This document shows, piece after piece, positions 24,767 to 34,309 of a stretch of 64,000 nt of DNA (its first letter is position 1; every line of letters begins with the position of its first letter). The notes below the pieces were generated by a model. That model saw nothing but the letters and a program-made list of their open reading frames with translations. It ran no database searches and was not told where the DNA came from. Made by a program: the position numbers and the translations under genes. Source of the DNA: Ceratothoa steindachneri (taxonomy: Eukaryota > Arthropoda > Malacostraca > Isopoda > Cymothoidae); the NCBI GenBank assembly GCA_963969495.1, contig OZ018317.1:219485691-219549690 (forward strand), given 5' to 3'.

Positions 24767-24985
24767 AACTTAACCATGGATCGCGGTCTTCTTCGGCGGG
24801 AGAGGGCGGGCCTTCCCTCGTTGACGGAACTTGCTTTACATTTTTTCAATTTGTTGTTCTTTTTTTTCTGTTTGTATTTTTTTGGCGTAGGGCTTTTAAT
24901 ATAGTCTAGATTTACGCTAGGATGATTATGGTGACTTATGCCCTAGAAGGCAGTCGCTAGATGAGATATTTAAAAAAAAATATAC

Positions 24986-24996
24986 GTGCTATGGTG
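24986..24996. repeat. Target-site duplication, right copy
   Basis: GTGCTATGGTG directly after the A-rich tail of LINE A copy 4, matching 18951-18961 at 9 of 11 bases. Confidence 0.7.
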
Positions 24997-25220
24997 TATA
25001 CGCAATCCACATTGAAAAATAAAAGTGACACATACTATTTGATTCTAAGAACCATTTAAGTCTGACCCTAGCCATTTTATCCATCTTATTAGGACAGCTA
25101 GTTTTCGCCATAGGGCGATAATTATTCAAATCAAAGTATCCTTCTTTGGTTTAGGAAATGGCAATATCACTGCAACTCTCCAGGATTTAGGATAATACCC
25201 TGTTATACACACTTTATAAT
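24997..25220 (-). mobile_element. LINE B reverse transcriptase remnant, 5' part
   Basis: The minus strand reads SWRVAVILPFPKPKKD, NNYRPMAKTSC, KMARVRLKWFLE and QCGLRIHHST, the N-terminal RT motifs of a LINE. The last residues continue directly into TMDLLVSFENF at 18950. The two parts were therefore one element before LINE A copy 4 inserted. There is at least one frameshift. Confidence 0.72.
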
Positions 25221-26438
25221 AAATAACTTCGAGGATGTAGGTGACAGAATATAATGATACTGGACCTTTTCACGTCTGGGGGATGTTGATTCACATTATG
25301 AACTAGCAACGTGCAATTAAAAAAGAAATAGAAATTTATTATGAGGGAAACTTGAAGTTGTACTAAACTGAAAGGAGGATTCACTGAGAGTCAAAGTTTA
25401 AAAAGTCTTTTGGATAGCAGGCGACACTCATGACTGCATAAAAGCAGTCAGTCAAACCATTGTCCACCAGTAACTAAACAGATACCAAAATTCCCTGCAC
25501 ACTCGACACTGGATCGGCATGGCCAGCATACCGTCTTCATCTTTATAACACTCTTCTTGATTCTCGGAGAAGGAGTCGACGAGGAGATGGACGTAGCAAG
25601 GAATAAAGCTCTCTCTCTATTCCTTTCATTGCGGTTGCATGGTGTGGGGTTTTCATGATACCGGAAATTGCATGACCTATACACCTGCACTACGGTTGCA
25701 CAATCATGGTTCAACCAGAGCACAGATGACCTACGTGTTACACGCGACCACCTTGTAACGGTATGTTCAGCATCACTACGGCCAGGTGACGTTATTAAAT
25801 TAGCGCAGAATTGACGCTTTTATAATCTTCCAACAAGACGTCAGTGTACAACGCGTCTCGAATGCCATCCCAATCAGCTTTCGTAAAGAATCAGCTAAGT
25901 CTTAATGATAGTTCGATGGAAAGTGTCAACTCTTACTAAAACTACTGTAAATTCAAAGATTTATTGCCGTCTTGACGACTTAAAGTTGCAGAGTATAGTC
26001 ACACTATATCAGGAGTCATTCAAGCCTGACATGCTTTTCTGTAGAAGTAAGGCTTGATATAGATTTGCCTCCTATGAGAGGGCTTCAGGATCCCCTACCT
26101 CCTAATACTCCCCAATCGCATTCCCTAGTGCTCAATCACTGCAAGGGACAGTGGGTGTCCAGGATATTGTATCGTAAGGTACCGATCACGTTATTTCGAA
26201 ACTCACAATAAAAACACGTGTAAACTAGGAGTTTTAGTTACAAGTAGTCTTCAATATGCTTTTAAAATGATTGAGATTCGTAACATTATCAATAATGAAA
26301 ATATATTTTCAAAGATAACTATTCTTGAGTAAGTTGAGTGCTCGTTCATTATGACGCTAATGCGCGTTAAATATACTCGGTAACTATAAAACCATAAGAA
26401 ATCGCAACCAACAAAAATAGTTAGCCTTTTTGCAGTTA
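25221..26438. other. Unassigned spacer
   Basis: Minus-strand sequence near 25445-25720 may be an upstream part of LINE B, but nothing there is diagnostic. The rest shows no gene. Confidence 0.4.
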
Positions 26439-26750
<312 letters not shown>

Positions 26751-27116
26751 GAAATTTCACGACATTTAGCACGCGATAACTATAAATAAGAATATGTACC
26801 ACGGATGGAAACTGAATAAAAAGCAGATTGGAGTTAGTACTTTCGTCTATTTGACATTTTCAAACTCAATGGTAAGAAAAATAAGACACCCAGTATTTAT
26901 ACAAAGCACGTTTCCCTATGAGGTCAAGATTTTAATGCTATCTATTTTTGGATGTCCTAATAATTAGAGAACCACATAGATTTGAATTTACTGTTTATAG
27001 GAAACCGACAAATAATTTATCTTATGTCCATTTTTATTCAAGTCATGCCAAAAATATAAAATCTGCTGTTTTTTCCTCCATGTATCTTAGGGCTCTTCGA
27101 ATATGTAATCCCGACC

Positions 27117-28245
27117 AAGGCTGGCGAAATTTTGGGGGCAATTGTAACCCCCAAAAATTTAAAATGTAACCTAAATCGGGAAAATGTAACCACTATTGTA
27201 ATATTTATATTAAAGGCAAATATAATTAATGTCATAAAAAAATAATGTATTTACCTTATTCTTTTGCTTAAAAAGTAATATCTTCATCCTTTTCTTCCTC
27301 CTTTATGGCACATACCAATGCTTTTCAATTAATTTGTTGCCAAGATCTTGTGCTGGGCTCCACTTTGTGCAATTGATTTCGTGAAGCATTGACTTGGAAT
27401 GCATCAATGCATTTACTGCGCTTATCTTTAAACTTGAGCGATTTTTTACTTTGAGATTATTTAAAAGAGAAAACATTCTTTCTGCGGCTGCTGAAGAGGG
27501 GATAAAGCCAACATGTGAAACCTAAATTTACTTAACAAAGGATAGCGGGGTTGATCTCTGCATTTTTCCAAGGAAATAAGATGCCAAAACTTTTCAGGTT
27601 GAATTTCTTTGAAACAAAATTATCCTGTTGAGTCAGTTCTCTCCATTCACTAAAGATTTGGAAACTTCATTGCCAAAAGGATGATTGACGTAGGTTTCCC
27701 TTCGGAAACATTGGTTGGACCTAATGCTTCTAACTTATTTAAATTATGAAGCAAAATCGAAGATAGGAAGCGATTCATCATTTCTTTCGAAACACGCACA
27801 TAAAAGTTGAATGTATTAATTCGAAATTCTTGAAGGTCTTCCTCACTAATGGTTTCTGAGTTTTGCATGTAAATGCTTTCAGGAATGGCACCACAATAAA
27901 TATTTTCTAGTTTAATGTACTTTGCAGAATTGCTAATATCAATGTCCTCCTCAATTTCATTGGCTTTTACAATTTCTTGCTTTATAAAATTGCCCAAAAT
28001 GGCTTCCATGCCTCTAGTTACAGAATATCTCAATTTGTGCAGTCTAAATGATTCAGCCTGAAACTCCAAATTAATCTTATTAACACATGGCAATATATAG
28101 GCTAAAAATGCAAAATACATTTTTGTTATTGGCTTCTGTAATTCCTCAAATATTTTCGTAGCCATTGGAATCTCATCCTCAAAACTAGCAGTGGTGAAAA
28201 ATAACAAAAGGGGTGGCCATTGATCCAATATTCGTTTAACTACAT
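27117..28245 (-). mobile_element. hAT transposase remnant, C-terminal half
   Basis: The minus strand from 28245 reads VKRILDQWPPLLLFF, KMYFAFLAYILP, FRLHKLRYSVTRG, then FWHLISLEKCRDQPRYPLL. A single frameshift near 27505 separates this from SSAAAERMFSLLNNLKVKNR and MLHEINCTKWSPAQ, the hAT C-terminal dimerisation motif. CAAGGCTGGCGAAATTTTGG at 27117 resembles a hAT terminal repeat. The 5' half is missing where mariner sequence begins at about 28285. It is a different hAT lineage from the one at 10890. Confidence 0.72.
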
Positions 28246-28284
28246 TTTTGGGGGGAGCTGCTGCTCCTGTACAACCCACACCCG

Positions 28285-28961
28285 GTGGGATTCGAGTCAC
28301 GCATAATGACAGGCTACAAAACGTGGGTCCATCACTGGTATCCCGAGACCAAACTCAAAAGCATGGCCTGGAAGCACAGGGGCTCTCCGACCCCCATCAA
28401 GTTCCGGACCCAACCCTCAGCCGGGAAGATCATGGCCACCATCTTCTGTGATTCTGAGGGAATGTTGATGGTAGACTATGCGCCTCGTGGAAGGACCATC
28501 ACAGGCCACTATTACGCGGAGGAACTGGCTGGGTTGAAGAAGTGCATCCGTCAGAAGCGGCGCGGCAAGTTGACACGCGCTGTGCTGCTCCTCCACGACA
28601 ATGCCCCTTTCCACAAGGTCTGAGTTGCACAAGCTGCCCTGCGCGAGTGCCAATTCGAGGAGCTCAATCATCCTCCCTACAGTCCAGATACTTGCTCCTA
28701 GCGACTACTTTTTATTCCACCAGCTCAAGGCTGCACTGCGTGGACGCCGGTTTGGGGACGATGAAGATGTCCAGCTCGCCGTCCAAGAGTGGATTGAACA
28801 GCAGTCGGCAGATTTCTGGTTGTCAGGAATTCGAAGCCTCAGGGACAAGTGGCGCAAGTGCATTGAAGTCGAGGGTAGTTATATTGAAAAATAATAAAAC
28901 GCTTTTCCTTATATCTCCCCTCCTTATATCCTAATTGTAAAACTTATTGACCGCCCTCGTA
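28285..28961 (+). mobile_element. Mariner transposon, 3' half
   Basis: The transposase C-terminal part reads IMTGYKTWVHHWYPETK, KFRTQPSAGKIMATIF, LLLHDNAPFHKV, ELNHPPYSPD, APSDYFLFHQLKAALRGRRF and ends IEVEGSYIEK at about 28891. The first catalytic Asp (normally TGDETW) is Tyr. A TGA interrupts after HKV (28621) and one base is gained after SPD (about 28692). The second and third Asp (HDNAP, PSDYF) remain. The 3' terminal repeat is ACTTATTGACCGCCCTCG, ending at TA (28960-28961). The 5' half and 5' terminal repeat are absent. Confidence 0.88.
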
Positions 28962-29303
28962 GTATGAAAATGGAGAAGCCAACCTTATATAGGGTACAAA
29001 GCTACGAAGGTAACGCCCATCACAGTACAAACCAATGGAAAAAAACACAAAAACAAGACAGGAAATACCAAGAAAAAGAACAATAGGCAACTAATAAAAG
29101 ACATATGCATCCCTAAAACGATATACACACAACAACGCCATTTATATGAATGGAATATCGTGAGTACAAAAAAAAAATTAAAGGATTATCATTAGAGCGA
29201 AAACATTTAGAGCTAAGAGTTAATCCACAGCCACAACAGAGACAAGTGGTGGGGGAGGCAATGCGAATGATATTACACTAATAAAGAGTGACAATAGGCT
29301 ACA

Positions 29304-30671
29304 TTATGAAGTTATTTTATTTAGTACAAGTTTATTTAAAACAGGGTTGAGTTTAAATAAGGCAGGGAAAATGTTTATATTGGGTATGATGCCAATTAAG
29401 GAACATTCGACAATATTTCTATTTGTGAAACCAGCGGAATGATAAAGGAATTTTGCAAAATTCCAGTCAATGGGGTAGTTATTTTCGGATAAATGTAAAA
29501 ATAAAGCGCTGTTTATTTCACCTCTTCTAATATTATACTTATGTTGGTAAATTCTAGTAGATAAAGATTTACCAGTTTGCCCGAAGTGAGGTAAATTACA
29601 AATAGAACATTATATAGAATAAACTCCACCCTTTTTCCTTGCATTATTGTGGACTAACATTTTATATAAATTGGATTCATATCTAAAATTTACAGAGATA
29701 TTAAGTTGCTTAAAAATACGAGTGAGACAAAAAAATGGTTCAAAGTATGGCAAGATAAGACAATTTTTGTAATTGAAAATCAGTGGGTTATCAGTTCTAT
29801 AAAAAGTTCTCTTAGCAAAGTTTAATGAAGTATGCAAAACTTGACGAGGGTACCAAATTTTTTTCCCTATTTCAAAGATATTGGATAATTCCTTATCCAA
29901 AAATTCCGGACTAACAAGGCGTAAGGCACGCAGAAACATATAAGTGAATACAGACCGTTTAATTTTAACACTGTGATAAGAATAAAAGTGGTTTCTGTAC
30001 TGGAGTTAGACAGTTTGCGTTCAACAGAGTATTTAAAACCTGACGACGTCCTATGTATCAAAACGTCAAGAAAAGGAAGAGTCCCATTTTCCTCAATTTA
30101 AAATTTAAATTTAATAGAAGGGACTAGAGAATTAAGATTACATAGAAAATTGTGAATATTTTTTGAGGAAGGACAAAGGCATATAATATCATCAATGTAA
30201 CGGTACCATAGAATAAGAAATTCGAGGATTTGGGGCAATAATAACGTCTCAAAGAATTCCATATATAAATTAGAGAGGGTGGGAGATAGACAACCACCAA
30301 TCGGAAGACTGAATTTCTGAAGGTAAAATTTATCATTGAATTAAAATTTACAATTTTTAGCACAAAGAGAAATAAGAGTTAGGAAAGTATTGACGGGTAC
30401 AGGGAGATCTAAATTATGTAATTTATGGCAAAGGAGAGGAAGAAGATCGTCTAAAGGAACTTTAGTAAACAAAGAATAAACATCGAAGCTGACAACAATG
30501 AAATTTTTGGAGTAAGCTATTGTTTCAAGCTTCTCCATAAGTTCACAACTATTTTTAATATGAGATTGGGAGATGGACCCCACAAGTAGGGATAAGTGAT
30601 TCACTAGTCATTTTGATAAGGAATATGAAGCAGAGCCTAAAGAACTTATAATGGGGCGTATAGGATGATTA
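29304..30671 (-). pseudogene. Penelope-like element ORF: reverse transcriptase plus GIY-YIG endonuclease
   Basis: Reading the minus strand from 30671: IRPIISSLGSASYS, a stop, SFDVYSLFTKVPLDDLL, then GGCLSPTLSNLYMEFFE and WYRYIDDIICL, which carries the RT catalytic Asp pair (about 30190). GTLPFLDVLIHR follows, then a GIY-YIG domain: GGVYSI, CSICNLPHFGQTGKSL, RIYQHKYNIRRGE, ending KITS-stop at 29304. Domain order and motifs are those of Penelope-like retroelements. Only about five stops or frameshifts are seen, so it is younger than most copies here. The 5' part of the RT is not upstream but inverted at 30680-30855. Confidence 0.85.
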
Positions 30672-30679
30672 CTTATGAT

Positions 30680-30849
30680 GTCCTACAAAAAGACCCTACA
30701 TTTACAACTAACAGTGAATTTCCTAAAAACATTCGATCCCTTCAAAAAAGTTTTCCCGATTTAACTACTAAATTTAAATCTAGCAATGCCTCTCTTCCAT
30801 ATATGTAAACTTTGGTAAAAATTCATAAACCTAATAATCCTATGCGCCC

Positions 30850-30855
<6 letters not shown>
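30680..30855 (+). mobile_element. Inverted 5' segment of the Penelope-like element
   Basis: The + strand encodes DPTFTTNSEFPKNIRSLQKS, then FPDLTTKFK, a stop and VKIHKPNNPMRPI, the RT segment that precedes the part found on the minus strand. Its last 22 bases (30832-30853) repeat, inverted, the start of the minus-strand part (30650-30671) with two or three mismatches. It abuts a (TA)n run. Confidence 0.8.

Positions 30856-30921
<66 letters not shown>
30855..30921. repeat. (TA)n microsatellite
   Basis: A pure TA run that begins exactly where the inverted Penelope-like segment ends. Confidence 0.97.
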
Positions 30922-30924
<3 letters not shown>

Positions 30925-30952
30925 CACAAAGTATCACGTGAGGGTAGCAAGT

Positions 30953-31090
30953 GAATGCAATGTCCCGCAGGAAAAAATGAAAAGGTGTTTCCAAGTACTT
31001 TCGAACTTTATTAAGTTCCTTGATAAGGAACTTAATAAAGTTCGAAAGTACCTGGAAACACCTTTTCATTTTTTCCTGCGGGACATTGCA

Positions 31091-31093
<3 letters not shown>
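30953..31093. repeat. Near-perfect palindrome, 68-bp arms, 5-bp loop
   Basis: Arms 30953-31020 and 31026-31093 are reverse complements with a single mismatch, around the loop TGATA. Each arm begins or ends GAATGCAATGTCCCGCAGG. (TA)n tracts lie on both sides. No protein homology was recognised in the arms. Confidence 0.93.

Positions 31094-31136
<43 letters not shown>
31094..31136. repeat. (TA)n microsatellite
   Basis: A TA run between the palindrome and the tail of the tRNA-headed unit. Confidence 0.97.
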
Positions 31137-31139
<3 letters not shown>

Positions 31140-31190
31140 GAAAGAGAAACTGGACGCGAATGAGCAATGAGACAAAAAACAGGAGTTTTT
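31135..31190. repeat. Shared 56-bp segment, copy 1
   Basis: Matches 31661-31716 in the same orientation with about four differences (core GACGCGAATGAGCAATGAGA). On the minus strand it forms the tail of the tRNA-headed unit. Confidence 0.85.
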
Positions 31191-31382
31191 TTAGAGGTAA
31201 GAGAGAGGGACATTAGAAGAATCCAGAATCAAAGGGAGCATAGGGCGGTACAGTGAAGGCAAATCCTTTACTGATAAGACAGAGATAACGCCAGGGAACA
31301 AAAAGTTTGAAATTACTGGCCGTGACTCGAACCCGGGTTTGCTGATTGCCGGTCAGATGCTCTACCGCTAAGCTACCAGGCA
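31135..31382 (-). repeat. tRNA-headed SINE-like unit with (TA)n tail
   Basis: The head at 31382-31313 (minus) has a tRNA-like A box (TAGCTTAGCGGTAGAG), an anticodon-like arm CTGA-CCGGCAA-TCAG and a B box GGTTCGAGTCA. The acceptor stem pairs at about five of seven positions and position 33 is C, so it is a tRNA pseudogene or SINE head rather than a working tRNA. A body of about 180 bp follows and ends in the shared segment 31135-31190, then (TA)n. No second full copy is in the window. Confidence 0.5.
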
Positions 31383-31660
31383 CAGTGACTCTACTTTGCC
31401 CAAAGCGTTACCCCATCAAACCCAGTATCTCTCTAAGCTAGGAGCCTCCAAGGAATTTTTATACCACATCTTCTTACCCGCTCACAATTTAAAGGCTCAT
31501 CCCCAAGTCACATACAAAGAAGAAGGAGCAAATGCAAGTTCTGCAGGTGATAACAACCCCCACAGGGCTTTCGCCATATTTATTTTTTGCCTTCAAAACA
31601 ATTTTTAAGACAGAAATAAAGGTGCAGAAACCTTGCATTGCAGACTATATTACAATATAG

Positions 31661-31716
31661 TACAGGAAAGAGAAATTTGACGCGAATGAGCAATGAGACA
31701 AGAAACAGGAGTTTTT
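31661..31716. repeat. Shared 56-bp segment, copy 2
   Basis: Direct repeat of 31135-31190. On the minus strand it lies about 80 bp after the hammerhead-like motif of the Penelope-like region. Confidence 0.85.
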
Positions 31717-31796
31717 GTGGAGTCGTTCCTTGGGAACCTTATTCGTAGCAGGAATATGAAGACATATGCGATGGTTACGAACATTAATTTTCCGGA

Positions 31797-31828
31797 CGTT
31801 TCGGTCATTAACGATGACCATCATCAGC
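31797..31828 (-). ncRNA. Hammerhead ribozyme-like motif (Penelope terminal region)
   Basis: The minus strand contains CTGATGA, a hairpin GGTCAT-cgtta-ATGACC, then GAAAC, which is the hammerhead core order CUGANGA, stem II, GAAA. One extra T sits between CTGATGA and stem II, and a clear stem I and cleavage triplet were not found. It may be degenerate. Hammerhead motifs are known in terminal repeats of Penelope-like elements, which fits its position upstream of the 29304-30671 ORF. Confidence 0.5.
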
Positions 31829-32050
31829 GAATTCTAAATACAAATAATTATTTTTATAAGAAAAACTAAACACAGCAATAAAAAAACATGACAGGAGTCG
31901 AAAATGATAACCGAAAGCAAGAAGTTAAAATGAAATATATAATCCTAAACCGTTGAAAGCAAATGGGTGAAAATCTATTAATAAAAAATTGATTAATATC
32001 GTAATAAATAAATAAATTAAATAATAATCCCATGAGTTTAAAATATGCAC

Positions 32051-32693
<643 letters not shown>

Positions 32694-33401
32694 TATAAGA
32701 GTTGAGGAAAAACTGTTGTGAACCAGCAAGTGTATATTTGTATCGAGGCCTCCCTCTTGGGGAGGAGAGCTAAGGTAATAATAACAAAAGACATCTGGGT
32801 TTAGCTTTACCCCTCCGATGTTCTCCGGTAACTTTGGAGAACGGTCAAAATGGTAAATTTTAGGAGACAGAATCCTGACCTCAGCTCAAAAGGCAGGCCC
32901 TTCGAGGGTGCACTTATAAACAATCCTTTCATAAGTGCAAACTGCCGATTTCGTATTACGTGCTTCCCTAAGTTCAGAATGCCGAATAGACAAACAACAG
33001 AGTCAAGAAGGGAAACTCCAGTGACGTCCCATCTGTGAGTCCCCCACACCCCATTTACCCCGTGGGGTTAATTGAGGTATAAGTGGACACGTGCTTTAAA
33101 GTAGTTTATTTTGTAAATGTCAAAGTGTATTAGATTAAATTGTTCGCCCGTAAAATCTACCTAGAATCGAGCCTCGAGAGTTGAACAGTAACACCCATTT
33201 GTTATCCTTATATTATATGTGTATATTATAATTTTGGTTGCTTTAATTTATGTTGAGTAAAAGTCTATTTTGGTTGAAGTTTTTAAATTATCCTTGAACG
33301 AGTTGCGTTGGCAGAGTTTGGTAAAGTCAAGAAGGAAACCCCTTTTATTCATACCCTAGAATAAAAATAAAGTTTAGCACTCTTAGAGAACGATCCTCAA
33401 G

Positions 33402-33403
<2 letters not shown>
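32694..33403. other. Unassigned spacer
   Basis: Moderate GC in the first half, including a short hairpin CCTCCC-tct-tggGGAGG near 32750. It could be part of a long terminal repeat, but no coding homology is seen. Confidence 0.3.

Positions 33404-33455
<52 letters not shown>
33404..33455. repeat. (TA)n microsatellite
   Basis: A pure TA run of about 52 bp. Confidence 0.97.
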
Positions 33456-33458
<3 letters not shown>

Positions 33459-33766
33459 AGGGCAAACGCGGAACCCAGTTCACACGGTACTATAATACTT
33501 TCCCAAAAGGTCGCGCCACTAGGCTACACTAATTAGGTTACTGTTGGTTACCAGATGGGCCCTAGAGTATCAGCGAGGGAAAAAACGAAACAAGAAAAAT
33601 TCTAACCTTATAATTTAAAAAGAGGAAATTCTTGATTACTAATACAAAATATATCTATTAAATAACAAAAATAAGATTTATAACAAATCAATGTCATATC
33701 GGCCACAAACGACTCAAGTCGTTATATAAAAGGGGAGGACGCTTACAAAGAATTTACGTCGTATAA

Positions 33767-34306
33767 AGAAAGAGGGAAATAATAGGCTTCACTCCTCGGG
33801 TACGAGGTAGACACGGAATACCCCCATCCCCGTCCGTCCGTCTTACGCTCTTTCCTACGATACGGAGGGAGACTCGAGACTCACTCGGAGGCCTAGTAAG
33901 GGCGCAAGATGAAAGAACTATTCCAAAGTACCTGATACTGAAGCAGTGGAGGGACACCTCGGATGATGATAAGCCAACGGAGGACGAATCCACGGATGGC
34001 GACGGCGTAGGTTATGATGGAACCAATAAAAATGAAGATGATCCCGCTGACGAGGGATTCCAAAGTGGTACGGCAGAGGAACAGGCGTACCTTACGGGGA
34101 TAATCTTGAGTGACGAAACTCCAAAAGCTGAAGGTGGTGGCGTGACAAAAAGGGTAGGGGGAAGGGCCAAACGAGCCTATGGTTTTCAGACTTCCCAATG
34201 GAGAACTGTCAAACGTCCAAGATTAGCAGCACACGTACAGCAGGTTGGAAGATCAGCTTCAAAACTGGCAAGAGATAAGTCAAGGGTCCTCGCAATACGG
34301 ACTTGA
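33767..34306 (+). CDS. Unassigned 179-codon open frame without ATG
   Basis: The frame is open from just after TAA (33764-33766) to TGA at 34304-34306 and contains no ATG. It could be a 3' exon, a transposon gag fragment or chance. The N-terminal third is rich in Arg, Pro and Leu. The middle is strongly acidic (SDDDKPTEDESTDGDG, NKNEDDPADEG). The C-terminal part is basic (TKRVGGRAKRAYGF, KRPRLAAHV, SKLARDKSR). Local GC is well above the flanks, as for the LINE ORFs. An AATAAA-type sequence occurs near 34662. No family was recognised and no good splice acceptor was picked. Confidence 0.3.
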   Translation, partial: RKREIIGFTPRVRGRHGIPPSPSVRLTLFPTIRRETRDSLGGLVRAQDERTIPKYLILKQWRDTSDDDKPTEDESTDGDGVGYDGTNKNEDDPADEGFQSGTAEEQAYLTGIILSDETPKAEGGGVTKRVGGRAKRAYGFQTSQWRTVKRPRLAAHVQQVGRSASKLARDKSRVLAIRT

Positions 34307-34309
34307 ACG

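Larger units (their letters stand above)
18962..24985 (+). mobile_element. LINE family A, copy 4 (near full-length, about 6.0 kb)
   Basis: The order is: 5' UTR (18962 to about 19628), ORF1 with zinc knuckles, APE-type endonuclease, RT, RNase H, Cys-rich tail, T-rich 3' UTR, the end motif GGCAGTCGCTAGATGAG and an A-rich tail. It is the only copy here carrying all domains and defines the family layout. It has an 11-bp target-site duplication and is inserted head-to-head into LINE B. Stops, frameshifts and lost catalytic residues show that it is inactive. Confidence 0.88.

Noticed and set aside
27650..28300. 216-codon minus-strand frame considered as a host gene
   Set aside because: Its motifs are those of a hAT transposase, and the frame continues after a frameshift into the hAT C-terminal domain.
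30953..31093. Inverted repeats considered as a CRISPR or terminator-type structure
   Set aside because: There is a single palindrome without spaced direct repeats, in an intron-bearing eukaryotic genome.
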